DNA of 64,000 nucleotides from assembly GCA_036821185.1 (NCBI GenBank), contig DAISKD010000001.1, forward strand, positions 186,001-250,000, read 5' to 3'. Origin of the DNA: CALJTV01 sp036821185. GTDB lineage: Bacteria > Chloroflexota > Dehalococcoidia > GIF9 > UBA5629. This document shows, piece after piece, positions 26,098 through 35,425 of this stretch. A program made the position numbers and the translations under genes. The notes beneath the pieces are model-generated. The model was not told the origin of the DNA. It made no database searches and saw nothing but the letters and a program-made list of their open reading frames with translations. Position 1 is the first letter of the stretch; every line of letters begins with the position of its first letter.

Positions 26098-29000
26098 ATG
26101 TCCAAGATTTCTAAAGTCCTAGTCATCGGTTCTGGCCCTATAATTATCGGGCAGGCGGCTGAGTTCGACTACTCCGGCACGCAGGCATGCAAATCACTGC
26201 GGGAAGAAGGAGTGACCACCGTGCTGGTAAACTCCAACCCGGCGACCATCATGACCGATGAAGGCATAGCCGACATCGTCTACATTGAGCCGCTGACCGT
26301 AGACGTGCTGACAAAGATAATAGAGCGGGAACGCCCCGATGGCATCCTGCCGACACTAGGAGGACAGACAGGGCTGAACCTAGCAGTGGAGCTTGGCGAT
26401 GCCGGGATACTGGACAGATATAATGTCAGGCTGCTAGGGACGTCGCTGGAAACAATAAAGAAGGCGGAAGAGAGGTCATTGTTCAAGCAGCTACTTGTGG
26501 ATATCGGCGAGCCTGTCCCTCCGAGCATCACAGTGCACTCGGTAAAGGAAGCAAGCGAGTTCGCCCGTGAAATCGGGCTGCCACTTATTATCCGCCCATC
26601 CTATACCCTCGGCGGTACCGGTGGGGGCATAGCCCACACTATGGAAGAGCTGGAGACCGTGGTTGCCAACGGGCTCGCTTCCAGCATGAGTCACGAGGTG
26701 CTGGTGGAAAAATGCCTGCTGGGCTGGAAGGAGCTGGAGTTCGAAGTCATGCGCGATGCTGCAGATAACTGCATCACGGTGTGCTGCATGGAGAACATCG
26801 ACCCCATGGGCATCCATACCGGAGACAGTATTGTGGTAGCGCCCAGTCAGACGCTCACAGATAAGGAGTATCAGATGTTGCGCTCCGCCAGCCTGCGCAT
26901 CATCCGTGCCCTGGGTATCGAGGGCGGCTGTAACATACAGTTTGCCTTGACTCCGCACCCGGTGGTAGCCGAAAAGTGGGCGCCGGACCAGCTAAACGTC
27001 ACTAAGAGCCAGTATTATGTCATAGAAGTGAACCCCAGGGTCAGCCGCAGCTCGGCACTGGCAAGCAAGGCAACTGGCTATCCCATCGCCAGGGTAGCTG
27101 CCAAAATCGCCATCGGTAAGAGGCTGGACGAAATCCCCAACCGCGTCACCGGAAAGACGCTGTCGGCATTCGAGCCGGTGGTGGACTACTGCGTGGTCAA
27201 GATACCCCGCTGGCCCTTCGACAAGTTCACTCTGGGCAACCGCACTATCGGCACCCAGATGAAGGCAACCGGTGAGGTGATGGCAATCGAGCGCTGCTTT
27301 GAAGCTGCCCTGCAGAAAGCTGTCCATTCGCTGGAGTTCGGCAAAAGGACCTTGCTCTGGGAGGACAAATCCTGGATAGGAAATAGTGACATACAATCCT
27401 TACCCCTTTACCCGCCAAACGACTTGAGACTGTGGGCAGTGATGGCAGCCCTGCGCCGTGGGGCCGGTTGCGAAGAAACATCACAAAGAACCGGCATCGA
27501 CCCCTGGTTTATTTATAAGATGCTTAACATCGTCAATATGGAGAGGAGACTGCTTTCAGAGCCATTGACGCCTGACTTGATGTGGGAGGCAAAGAGGCTG
27601 GGGTTTTCCGACGAGCAAATTGGCGTCCTGGCAGACAGACTGCCCGAGCAGGTGCGCCAGTTACGCCATAACTGGGGGATAAAGCCGGTATACAAGATGG
27701 TGGACACCTGTGCTGCCGAATTTGAGGCTGAGACGCCGTACTTCTACAGCACCTACGAGAAGGAAAATGAGGCAACACCACTCCGCGCGAAGAAAGCGGT
27801 GGTCATCGGCAGCGGTCCGATACGCATCGGGCAGGGTATAGAGTTCGACTATTGTTCCGTCCATGCCGCCTGGGCACTGAAAGAATGTGGCATTAAGAGC
27901 ATAATTGTGAACTCCAACCCTGAGACCGTATCCACAGACTTCGACACCAGTGACCGGCTCTATTTTGAGCCGCTTAACGAGGAAAGCGTGCGCAATATCC
28001 TGGAGAACGAAACGGAGCAGTCAACAGCCTCGCCACCGTCTGCCATCGTCCAGTTCGGCGGACAGACTGCCATCAACCTGGCTGAACCGCTTGCGCGCAG
28101 TAATTTCCCCATCTTGGGCTCAACCGCTGAGACCATCGACATAGCCGAGGACCGCCGCCGTTTTGAGGAGTTCTTGAGCCGGCTAGGTATCCCGCAGCCC
28201 CCTGGTGCTGGCGTCACCACGCTGAAAGAAGCAACCAGTACCGCCAGCCGCCTGGGCTATCCAGTCCTCGTGCGACCAAGCTATGTCCTCGGCGGCAGGG
28301 CTATGGAAATAGTCCACAACGAGGAGGAACTCATCAGATATATTTCGCTAGCCCTGGAAATGGACAGCAAACACCCTGTGCTCATCGATAAGTACTTCGA
28401 GGGCAAGGAGGTGGAGGTAGATGCAGTAAGCGATGGCGAAGATGTACTTATACCTGGGATAATGGAACACATTGAGCGCGCCGGTGTACACAGCGGTGAT
28501 TCGATAGCGGTCTATCCGGCGCTCGGTCTGTCCAAGTATGAGGTGGATACTATCGTCGACTATACCATCAGGATAAGCCGTGCCCTGCAGGTGAAAGGGC
28601 TGATAAACATTCAGTTCGTTGTCATGCAGTCCATGAACAACAAAAGCGCCGTCTATGTGCTCGAAGCCAACCCGCGCTCCAGCCGTACCGCACCTTTCAT
28701 CTCTAAGGTCACTGGTGTGCCCTTAATACGCATCGCCACCAAAGTGATGTTGGGCTACAGCCTGAAGGAGCAAGGCTATACAACCGGCTTGTGGCGCAGA
28801 CAGAAACTCGTGGGCATCAAGGCGCCGGTCTTCTCTATGTCCAAACTGACCGGCGTCGACACCTACCTAGGACCAGAGATGAAGTCCACTGGCGAAGTTA
28901 TGGGAGTGGACTACACCTTCGAAGCAGCACTGACAAAGGCACTCATCGCCGCGGGGCTCATGTTACCTCGGAGCGGAAACCTGCTGTTCAGTATTGCAGA

Positions 29001-29397
29001 CAGAAACAAGAAAGAGGCGTTGCCCATTATCAAAGGCTTCCATATGTTAAACTACGGGCTGTACGCTACCGAAGGCACCGCTGCCTACCTCGAGTCCCAG
29101 GGTATAAAGGTGATGATGGTCACCAAGAAACTGGGCGAAGGTCATCCAAATGTGGTGGACGTGATCAATAATGGCCTGGTAGCAGGTGTGGTCAACACCA
29201 TCACCGGTGGACGCGTCCCCCTCCAGGACGGCTTCCATATACGCCGCGCTGCTGCAGAGCGCCGTATACCATGTTTTACCTCTCTGGACACGGCGAGAAT
29301 TGCCCTGCGGGCAATTACAGGCGGTAGCCAGATCTTCTCGATACACCGGATGCGTGAATACATCGACGGTGCAGGAACAAAAAGTGAAGCTGGTTGA
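26098..29397 (+). CDS. carB: Carbamoyl-phosphate synthase large subunit
   Basis: 1099 residues, full length and unsplit. Two ATP-grasp halves are recognisable: IGSGPIIIGQAAEFDYSG and VIGSGPIRIGQGIEFDYC mark the starts of each, with LIIRPSYTLGGTGGG and VLVRPSYVLGGRAM as the glycine loops. The C-terminal MGS-like allosteric domain (YATEGTAAYLESQGI) is present. It supplies carbamoyl phosphate for both pyrimidines and arginine. The 3' end overlaps pyrK by 14 bases. Confidence 0.97.
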   Translation: MSKISKVLVIGSGPIIIGQAAEFDYSGTQACKSLREEGVTTVLVNSNPATIMTDEGIADIVYIEPLTVDVLTKIIERERPDGILPTLGGQTGLNLAVELGDAGILDRYNVRLLGTSLETIKKAEERSLFKQLLVDIGEPVPPSITVHSVKEASEFAREIGLPLIIRPSYTLGGTGGGIAHTMEELETVVANGLASSMSHEVLVEKCLLGWKELEFEVMRDAADNCITVCCMENIDPMGIHTGDSIVVAPSQTLTDKEYQMLRSASLRIIRALGIEGGCNIQFALTPHPVVAEKWAPDQLNVTKSQYYVIEVNPRVSRSSALASKATGYPIARVAAKIAIGKRLDEIPNRVTGKTLSAFEPVVDYCVVKIPRWPFDKFTLGNRTIGTQMKATGEVMAIERCFEAALQKAVHSLEFGKRTLLWEDKSWIGNSDIQSLPLYPPNDLRLWAVMAALRRGAGCEETSQRTGIDPWFIYKMLNIVNMERRLLSEPLTPDLMWEAKRLGFSDEQIGVLADRLPEQVRQLRHNWGIKPVYKMVDTCAAEFEAETPYFYSTYEKENEATPLRAKKAVVIGSGPIRIGQGIEFDYCSVHAAWALKECGIKSIIVNSNPETVSTDFDTSDRLYFEPLNEESVRNILENETEQSTASPPSAIVQFGGQTAINLAEPLARSNFPILGSTAETIDIAEDRRRFEEFLSRLGIPQPPGAGVTTLKEATSTASRLGYPVLVRPSYVLGGRAMEIVHNEEELIRYISLALEMDSKHPVLIDKYFEGKEVEVDAVSDGEDVLIPGIMEHIERAGVHSGDSIAVYPALGLSKYEVDTIVDYTIRISRALQVKGLINIQFVVMQSMNNKSAVYVLEANPRSSRTAPFISKVTGVPLIRIATKVMLGYSLKEQGYTTGLWRRQKLVGIKAPVFSMSKLTGVDTYLGPEMKSTGEVMGVDYTFEAALTKALIAAGLMLPRSGNLLFSIADRNKKEALPIIKGFHMLNYGLYATEGTAAYLESQGIKVMMVTKKLGEGHPNVVDVINNGLVAGVVNTITGGRVPLQDGFHIRRAAAERRIPCFTSLDTARIALRAITGGSQIFSIHRMREYIDGAGTKSEAG

Positions 29398-30169
29398 AGC
29401 CCACATTGCGTCCAATATAAGACTCCTCCCGGAGCACAACCTGCTCTGGATGGAGGAACCATACATTGCCAGTACCGCTAAGCCGGGACAGTTCCTCACC
29501 ATAAGGTGCGGCAACGGGCTCATCCTGCGCCGTCCCTTCAGCATACACAGGGCCACCGACGGCAAGCTGGTGTCTATTTTTTTCAAAGTGGTGGGCAAAG
29601 GTACTGCCTGGCTATCACAGCGGAGCAGCGGAGAGGTGCTCGATGTCCTGGGGCCGCTGGGAAACGGCTTTTATGTACCTGAATCGGCACAAAACCTGCT
29701 CCTTCTTGCCGGCGGCACCGGAATCGCACCCCTCGTCTTCCTGGCGGAATGGGCGGTGAGACAGGGCAAGCAAGTCAAACTGATCATGGGTGCACAGAGT
29801 TCCAAATACCTCTACCCTGCAGGACAATTGACCTCTGGCATAGAGCAGATTTTCGTCACCGATGACGGTAGCCAAGGCGAGAAGGGCACCATAACGCAGT
29901 TCCTCGCCAGACACACGGTAGAGCTTATCAGCCAGGCTGACTGCATCTACGCTTGCGGTCCTGTGGCTATGTACCAGGAGATAGAAGCCCAGAAGCAAAG
30001 CTGGCAATGGAAAAAAGCCGTCCAGGTCTCGCTGGAGATAAGGATGGGCTGTGGCATCGGTGCCTGCTACGGGTGTAGCATCATGACCAAGAAAGGGATG
30101 AAGCAGGTATGCAAGGACGGACCGGTTTTTGAAATAGACGACATCATCTGGGAGGAGGTTAGACTATGA
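29384..30169 (+). CDS. pyrK: Dihydroorotate dehydrogenase electron-transfer subunit (PyrK-like)
   Basis: About 262 residues. FAD/[2Fe-2S] ferredoxin-reductase-type protein that passes electrons from PyrD to NAD. The FAD motif RRPFSIH, the nucleotide-binding LLLAGGTGIAPLVFLAE and the C-terminal cluster ligands MGCGIGACYGC...VC are clear. GTG 29384 is chosen because AGGA lies 7 bases upstream, inside the carB end; GTG 29369 is also possible. pyrD, its usual neighbour, is not in the window, so either it lies elsewhere or this subunit serves another partner. Confidence 0.9.
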   Translation: MKLVEAHIASNIRLLPEHNLLWMEEPYIASTAKPGQFLTIRCGNGLILRRPFSIHRATDGKLVSIFFKVVGKGTAWLSQRSSGEVLDVLGPLGNGFYVPESAQNLLLLAGGTGIAPLVFLAEWAVRQGKQVKLIMGAQSSKYLYPAGQLTSGIEQIFVTDDGSQGEKGTITQFLARHTVELISQADCIYACGPVAMYQEIEAQKQSWQWKKAVQVSLEIRMGCGIGACYGCSIMTKKGMKQVCKDGPVFEIDDIIWEEVRL

Positions 30170-30585
30170 CAGTGGTCACTAGAACGCTCACTGTGGACAC
30201 CCGAGGCAACTGTGACATCATAGACATAACGCCGGATATCACCCGCGAGTTAGATGATGCTGGTCTCAGCAACGGCATCGCTACCTTGTTCATAGCTGGT
30301 TCAACCGCCGGTGTGACCACCATCGAATACGAGAGCGGGCTGATAAACGATTTTAAAAGTGTCTGGGAGCGCAACGTGCCCCGAAACATACCCTACCAGC
30401 ATGATCAGAGGTGGGGTGACGGCAACGGCTATTCACACGTGCGAGCATCTATCCAGGGACCCTCGCTGACCATACCATTCGCCAACAAAAAGCTGCTGCT
30501 AGGCACATGGCAGCAAGTCGTCATCGTTGACTTCGATAACCGTCCCCGATCAAGAAAGATCGTTATCCAGTTCCTCGGTGAATAG
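30166..30585 (+). CDS. YjbQ/UPF0047 family protein (secondary thiamine-phosphate synthase-type)
   Basis: 139 residues, the usual family length. The FIAGSTAGVTTIEYESGLINDF segment and the C-terminal LLLGTWQQVVIVDFDNRPRSRKIVIQFLG are diagnostic. The conserved His of the usual HTSA motif is replaced here by GSTAG. Known members show weak thiamine-phosphate synthase activity, but the physiological role is unclear. It overlaps pyrK by 4 bases, so it is the last pyr operon gene. Confidence 0.88.
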   Translation: MTVVTRTLTVDTRGNCDIIDITPDITRELDDAGLSNGIATLFIAGSTAGVTTIEYESGLINDFKSVWERNVPRNIPYQHDQRWGDGNGYSHVRASIQGPSLTIPFANKKLLLGTWQQVVIVDFDNRPRSRKIVIQFLGE

Positions 30586-30593
30586 GCATGGGC

Positions 30594-30640
30594 GCTCACC
30601 CTCACCCTAACCCTCCCCCATCAAGGGAGAAGGATCGTAT
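30594..30640. repeat. Dispersed palindromic repeat downstream of the pyr operon
   Basis: CTCACCCTCACCCTAACCC followed by TCCCCCatcaaGGGAGAAGG, closely matching the copy at 21694. The rest of the gap 30586-30843 ends with a GACTTGAGACTAAAGTGCCAC-like motif near 30729, also shared with the 21.8 kb copy. Confidence 0.78.
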
Positions 30641-30843
30641 ATCAGAAAGTCGGCTCGACTTTTACCTCGCTAACACCCACCTCTCAAAAAGGGGACGAAA
30701 CAAGAGGGAAAACAGCTCCCTTATTCTTAAGACTTGAGACTAAAGTGCCACCAATCCAATGGATGAATATACCGCCTTGATAAACCAGAACATCACCAGT
30801 AAAATGTTGGCGGGTCTCATTTCCACCAGGGATATCATTCCAG

Positions 30844-32088
30844 ATGCGCATATGCCTGCTCAGCTACAGGAGCTACCGGTATTCCGGCGGGCAAGGGATC
30901 TATCTCAGGTACCTTAGCCGCGCTCTCTGCCAACTAGGCCACCAAGTCGACGTAATTTCTGGACCGCCCTACCCCGATCTGGACCCCCCAGTAAGGTTGA
31001 TAAAACTGCCCAGCCTAGACCTGTACTCTATGTCGTCCGTTTCCAGATTGTTCATCAATCCGATGAAACTCGACTCCATCCCGGATTTGGTAGAGTGGCT
31101 GGGGGTGGTAAGCGGGTACTTTGCCGAACCGCTTTCCTTCGGCATGCGTGCCTACGATTTCATCCGCAAGAACAATCAGTATGACATAGTCCACGACAAC
31201 CAGACCATGGCATATGGTATCCTCAAAATCCAGCAACTCGGACTACCGGTCGTAGAGACCATCCATCACTCCGTGTTCCTTGACCGAGAGCTTGCGGTCA
31301 AATCAGCCAAGTCGATCAAGGACAGACTGGGACTGCGATGGTGGTATTCGTTCCTCAATATGCAAAAAAAGGTGGCTAGACAACTACCTTACATCATCAC
31401 CGTCTCTCAGAACTCGGCCGAACACATCATGCAAACATTCAGTATTCCCAGAGAAAGGTTTCGCATTGTGCATAACGGCATCGACACCAGCATTTTCCAT
31501 CCCAACTCAGAAACCAGGAGAGTGCAAAATAAACTCCTCACCGTCACCAGCGGCAACCTTGCCGTCAAGGGTTTAAACTACCTGCTAGAAGCTGTAGCTA
31601 CACTCAGACAACAACATCCGGTAGAACTCACGGTCATCGGAAAAGGCGCCGATAACCCTGACACCCGTAAACTGGTCTCCAGACTGGGCATTGTAGATTA
31701 TGTAAAATTTGTCGGGGAGGTAAGTACCGAGGATCTAGCCGAACACTACCGCTCAGCCACGGTGGTGGTGGTACCCTCGACCTATGAGGGTTTTGGGCTG
31801 CCCGCGGCGGAGGCCATGGCTTGCGGTTCCCCAGTAGTGGCCACCACAGCTGGTGCTCTTCCGGAGGTAATTGGCGATGCTGGACTGCTGGTGCCGCCAA
31901 GAGATGTGAAAACACTTGTCGATGCCATATCAGCCCTGTTGAAAGACGAACAAAGACGCCGCTCGCTCGGGGAAGCCGCCCGCAGAAGGGCGGTACAGAA
32001 CTTCAACTGGCAAACCGCAGCCAAACGCACGCTTGACGTTTATTTCGAAGCACTGGAGCGACAAAAAAATACGCAAGAAAAACGGTAG
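30844..32088 (+). CDS. Glycosyltransferase family 4 protein (copy 1)
   Basis: 414 residues. GT-B retaining glycosyltransferase. The N-terminal donor of the acceptor domain starts MRICLLSYRSYRYSGGQG, with Gly-Gly-Gln in the phosphate loop. The C-terminal domain has the EX7E motif in YEGFGLPAAEAMACG. No signal peptide or transmembrane helix, so cytoplasmic. It is strongly similar over its whole length to the next gene (a local duplication). Probable substrate: a lipid- or polysaccharide-linked acceptor, unknown. Confidence 0.92.
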   Translation: MRICLLSYRSYRYSGGQGIYLRYLSRALCQLGHQVDVISGPPYPDLDPPVRLIKLPSLDLYSMSSVSRLFINPMKLDSIPDLVEWLGVVSGYFAEPLSFGMRAYDFIRKNNQYDIVHDNQTMAYGILKIQQLGLPVVETIHHSVFLDRELAVKSAKSIKDRLGLRWWYSFLNMQKKVARQLPYIITVSQNSAEHIMQTFSIPRERFRIVHNGIDTSIFHPNSETRRVQNKLLTVTSGNLAVKGLNYLLEAVATLRQQHPVELTVIGKGADNPDTRKLVSRLGIVDYVKFVGEVSTEDLAEHYRSATVVVVPSTYEGFGLPAAEAMACGSPVVATTAGALPEVIGDAGLLVPPRDVKTLVDAISALLKDEQRRRSLGEAARRRAVQNFNWQTAAKRTLDVYFEALERQKNTQEKR

Positions 32089-32207
32089 TGAAATTTTAGC
32101 TTAAGTCTGCCTATTGCCATATCTGTCTGCAAACGGTAAAATATCTGTCGTTTGGCCGTGTCTTCCCCCAGCGATAGGTAGATACAAAAGAAGGGGCGCA
32201 TAAGCCA

Positions 32208-33536
32208 ATGCGCATATGCTTACTGAGTTACAGGAGCTACCCTTACTCTGGAGGACAAGGTATCTATGTCAGGCATCTCAGCCGCTCGCTGCGAGACCTG
32301 GGACACGAGGTAGACGTAATATCAGGCCCCCCTTATCCAGAACTTGACGAAGATATCAGACTCATCAAGCTGCCAAGCCTAGACCTCTACTCTCTACCGC
32401 AGCATAAGCGCCTGTTCATCTCTCCGACTAAGCTTAATTCCTTGCCCAATCTTATTGAGTGGCTGGGGGTCTGCGCCGGCTTTTTTACTGAGCCAGCGAC
32501 CTTCGGCATGCGCGCCCACAAGTTTTTGCGTGAGCGCTCGCGCTACAAAAACTATGATGTGGTACATGACAACCAGAGCCTTTCTTACAGCATCCTGAAA
32601 ATAAAAGACCTGAGTGTCCCGGTGGTGACAACCATACACCACCCCATAACTATAGATCGCGATCTTGCTCTGTATGCAGCAAAGTCACTGTGGCAAAAAT
32701 GGGGCATAAAGAGGTGGTACTCATTCGTCAATATGCAGGTCAAGGTCGCCCAGAAGTTATCACATTTCATCACCGGCTCGGAGAACTCGCTCCGCCAGGT
32801 CGTAGACGCCTTCCACATCCCGGAAAACAGTATTAAGGTGATCTACGATGGCGTTGATACCACCACATTCACCCCCGACAGCACCGTACGGAGGACGGAG
32901 AACCGCATCCTCACCGTTAATAGCGGCGACATTCCACTGAAAGGCCTAAAATACCTACTTGAAGCTGTGGCTGCTGTCAGGAGGCAACGTAAAATTGAAC
33001 TGGTAATAGTAGGTACGCAGATGAAGAACGGCTATACCGAGGGGCTCGTCGAAAGCCTGGGCATCGGTGACTGTGTTACCTACACCGGGAGGATACCTAC
33101 CCGAGAGCTGGTGCGCCAGTACTCAATGGCGACTCTGGTAGTTGTCCCTTCAATATACGAAGGTTTTGGCTTACCAGCGGCTGAAGCGATGGCATGCGGC
33201 GCACCCGTAATCTCGACTACAGCCGGTGCCTTGCCGGAAATCGTCGGGGATGCCGGGATATTGGTACCACCTGCCAACACTGAGGCACTTGTCCATGCGA
33301 TTGTCGCTTTGCTCGATGCTCCCGAGAGGCGCAGTCAGCTGGGAGAAGCCGGACGACAACGTGTGCGGAACATGTTCAACTGGCATAATACCGCCAAGCA
33401 GACTGTTGAGGTATACGAGGAGGCTATCAAACATTCCCGCGGTGTAAAAAGGCAAATCCCGGTAACAGCCGCAGTTAGCCACCGGTCCGGAGAAGACCGG
33501 TTGACAAAATCATTTTCGGGAGCACTAAAAACATGA
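32208..33536 (+). CDS. Glycosyltransferase family 4 protein (copy 2)
   Basis: 442 residues, paralogue of the preceding gene. Shared are MRICLLSYRSYPYSGGQGIY, GPPYPELD, RLIKLPSLDLYS and the EX7E motif YEGFGLPAAEAMACG. It has an extra 25-residue polar C-terminal tail. It overlaps the next gene by 4 bases (ATGA). A 119-base gap separates the two copies and holds no visible element. Together with the following gene it looks like a glycan or glycolipid locus. Confidence 0.92.
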   Translation: MRICLLSYRSYPYSGGQGIYVRHLSRSLRDLGHEVDVISGPPYPELDEDIRLIKLPSLDLYSLPQHKRLFISPTKLNSLPNLIEWLGVCAGFFTEPATFGMRAHKFLRERSRYKNYDVVHDNQSLSYSILKIKDLSVPVVTTIHHPITIDRDLALYAAKSLWQKWGIKRWYSFVNMQVKVAQKLSHFITGSENSLRQVVDAFHIPENSIKVIYDGVDTTTFTPDSTVRRTENRILTVNSGDIPLKGLKYLLEAVAAVRRQRKIELVIVGTQMKNGYTEGLVESLGIGDCVTYTGRIPTRELVRQYSMATLVVVPSIYEGFGLPAAEAMACGAPVISTTAGALPEIVGDAGILVPPANTEALVHAIVALLDAPERRSQLGEAGRQRVRNMFNWHNTAKQTVEVYEEAIKHSRGVKRQIPVTAAVSHRSGEDRLTKSFSGALKT

Positions 33537-34567
33537 AGCCGGAATATCATCAAGTAGCCCTGTCACCTAAGTTGCTTCATGATACCGCCACCTTCATTGT
33601 GGAAAAACAGAAAAGTGATGGTTCCATCCCCTGGTTTGAGAACGGACTGGTAGACCCCTGGACCCATGTCGAAAATGCTATGGCCATAGACACGGCTGGC
33701 TACCACAGCGAAGCTGCAAAGGCATACGAATGGCTGGCAAAAACACAACTCAGCGACGGCAGCTGGTTCGCCTCCTATGAGGACGGCAAGCCCAAGGATA
33801 CTTCCAAGGTCTCACACGTGGTCTCATATATCGCTGTCGGCGTCTGGCACCATTATCTGACCACCAAGGAGAAGCCGTTCTTGAAAAAAATGTGGCCCAC
33901 CGTTCGTGCTGCCATCGACTTTGTACTGGGAATGAGAGGGCCAAACGGTGAAATCTACTGGGCGAGGGACAGTAACGATGTGATCTACCCTGAGACATTG
34001 GTGACCAGTTGCAGCTCCACCTACCTGAGCCTAAAAAGTGCGCTTTGTATTTCCTCGATAATGGAAGAGGACAAAATCGCTTGGAAACAGGCAGCAATTG
34101 AACTGGCCAGGGCAATAAGGTCCATGCCCTGCCCCACCGAAGAAGCTACTAACCACCGGTCCTGCTTCGCCATGGACTGGTACTATCCGGTAATGTGCGC
34201 TGCCGTCAACGGAGACGATGCCAGGAAAAGAATTTCACAGGGCTGGAAAAAGTTTGTCGTCGAAGGGTTCGGCTCTCTCTGCAGTCTGGAACAGAACTGG
34301 GTCACCGCTGCTGAGACAAGCGAGCTAGCTCTGGCTCTGGCGGTCCAAGGCGACTATGGACTGGCAGCTACCGTCTTCAACTGGCTACAACAGATGAGGG
34401 ACAGCGATGGGGCCTATTGGTACGGGATTGCCTTGCCCCATAAAGAAATCTGGCCCGAGGAAAAGCCAACCTGGACTTCAGCAGCGGTTATGCTGGCGGC
34501 GGATATGTTACAGCATATGTCAGCGACCAGCTTCGTCCTTGACCATCACCGCCCCACGGTGCTGTAG
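33533..34567 (+). CDS. Alpha/alpha-toroid protein of the prenyltransferase/glucosidase superfamily fold
   Basis: 344 residues, function uncertain. The repeated QKSDGSIPWFENG, QLSDGSWF, RGPNGEIYW and MRDSDGAYWYG motifs are QW/GxIxW-like repeats of an (alpha/alpha)6 barrel. Genome annotations often call such proteins prenyltransferase/terpene cyclase, but the DxDD and DDxxE catalytic motifs are not visible, so a glycan-binding or hydrolytic role is equally possible. Translationally coupled to the second GT4 gene. Its last 48 bases overlap the convergent methyltransferase gene. Confidence 0.78.
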   Translation: MKPEYHQVALSPKLLHDTATFIVEKQKSDGSIPWFENGLVDPWTHVENAMAIDTAGYHSEAAKAYEWLAKTQLSDGSWFASYEDGKPKDTSKVSHVVSYIAVGVWHHYLTTKEKPFLKKMWPTVRAAIDFVLGMRGPNGEIYWARDSNDVIYPETLVTSCSSTYLSLKSALCISSIMEEDKIAWKQAAIELARAIRSMPCPTEEATNHRSCFAMDWYYPVMCAAVNGDDARKRISQGWKKFVVEGFGSLCSLEQNWVTAAETSELALALAVQGDYGLAATVFNWLQQMRDSDGAYWYGIALPHKEIWPEEKPTWTSAAVMLAADMLQHMSATSFVLDHHRPTVL

Positions 34568-35287
34568 TACGCCCAGTGTCTGTGTCATAGGCAATTCCTC
34601 GAATAGGCCTGTGGTAAGTGCCAGTTTGTAGACTTCGTACGGTGCCTGCCCGCCCTTGCTGGGGTCAAGAAAAATATCGTGGAACACGAGGAAGCCCCCG
34701 GGCAACAGATGCCGACTCCAGCACCGATAGTCACTCAACACAGTCTCATAAGCATGACCACCGTCGATAAACACCATTCCAAGTGGGGTCGCCCAGTCCT
34801 TCGCCACCACATGCGATTTGGCTACCACCGGCACAACAGTGTCCTCCAGCCCGGCGCGCTCGATCGTGTTCCGGAAATAAGGAAAGCTGTCTATTACCCC
34901 CCTCCGTGAGTCGTATACTTCAGGATCGAAATACAACTGTCCCGGCTGTTGCTCTTCCGAACCGCGGTGATGGTCTATACTAAAAAGAGTCCTACCGCAG
35001 AGCTTACAGGCTGAACCAATGTACACTGTGGACTTACCGCAGAAACTGCCAATTTCCAGACAGGGCCCCAGCTGGCAGGCCTCCAGTGCCAGCTCAAACA
35101 ACCTCTCCCCCTCTTCAGGGGCCAGGAATCCTTTGACTTCAGTAGCAAAAGGTGGTATCAACCTTTCTGGCTCCGATTTACCTTTACAGTATACAAGTAA
35201 GATAGCTACCCGGACAATAAGTGGTCCCGAAGAACCAGCGCAGATTGTTGAACTGGTGGATGTCTGACTTTTGACAAAAAGGCACAA
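34520..35287 (-). CDS. Class I SAM-dependent methyltransferase
   Basis: Up to 256 residues. SAM motif I is CLEIGSFCGKSTVYIG, followed by LFSIDHHRGSEE (motif II) and MVFIDGGHAYETVLSDYRCW. This is the Methyltransf_24 / cephalosporin-hydroxylase-like group, which methylates small molecules or sugars. The start is unsure: the frame opens with TTG at 35287, but a more natural N-terminus could be the TTG at 35161 with GGAG eight bases upstream. It runs towards the toroid gene and overlaps it by 48 bases. It may modify the product of the GT4 pair. Confidence 0.83.
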   Translation of the reverse strand: MCLFVKSQTSTSSTICAGSSGPLIVRVAILLVYCKGKSEPERLIPPFATEVKGFLAPEEGERLFELALEACQLGPCLEIGSFCGKSTVYIGSACKLCGRTLFSIDHHRGSEEQQPGQLYFDPEVYDSRRGVIDSFPYFRNTIERAGLEDTVVPVVAKSHVVAKDWATPLGMVFIDGGHAYETVLSDYRCWSRHLLPGGFLVFHDIFLDPSKGGQAPYEVYKLALTTGLFEELPMTQTLGVLQHRGAVMVKDEAGR

Positions 35288-35425
35288 ACAGTCTAGACTC
35301 TAACACTAGTCAGGATGATACACGCAAGAGGAACACCGACAGCATAGCCAGAAACAGGCTGGACTGGAGGCTACACAGCTGGTCAGCCCCTAGCTTGCCT
35401 TCCCGAAGGAGGTACAAAGAGCATT

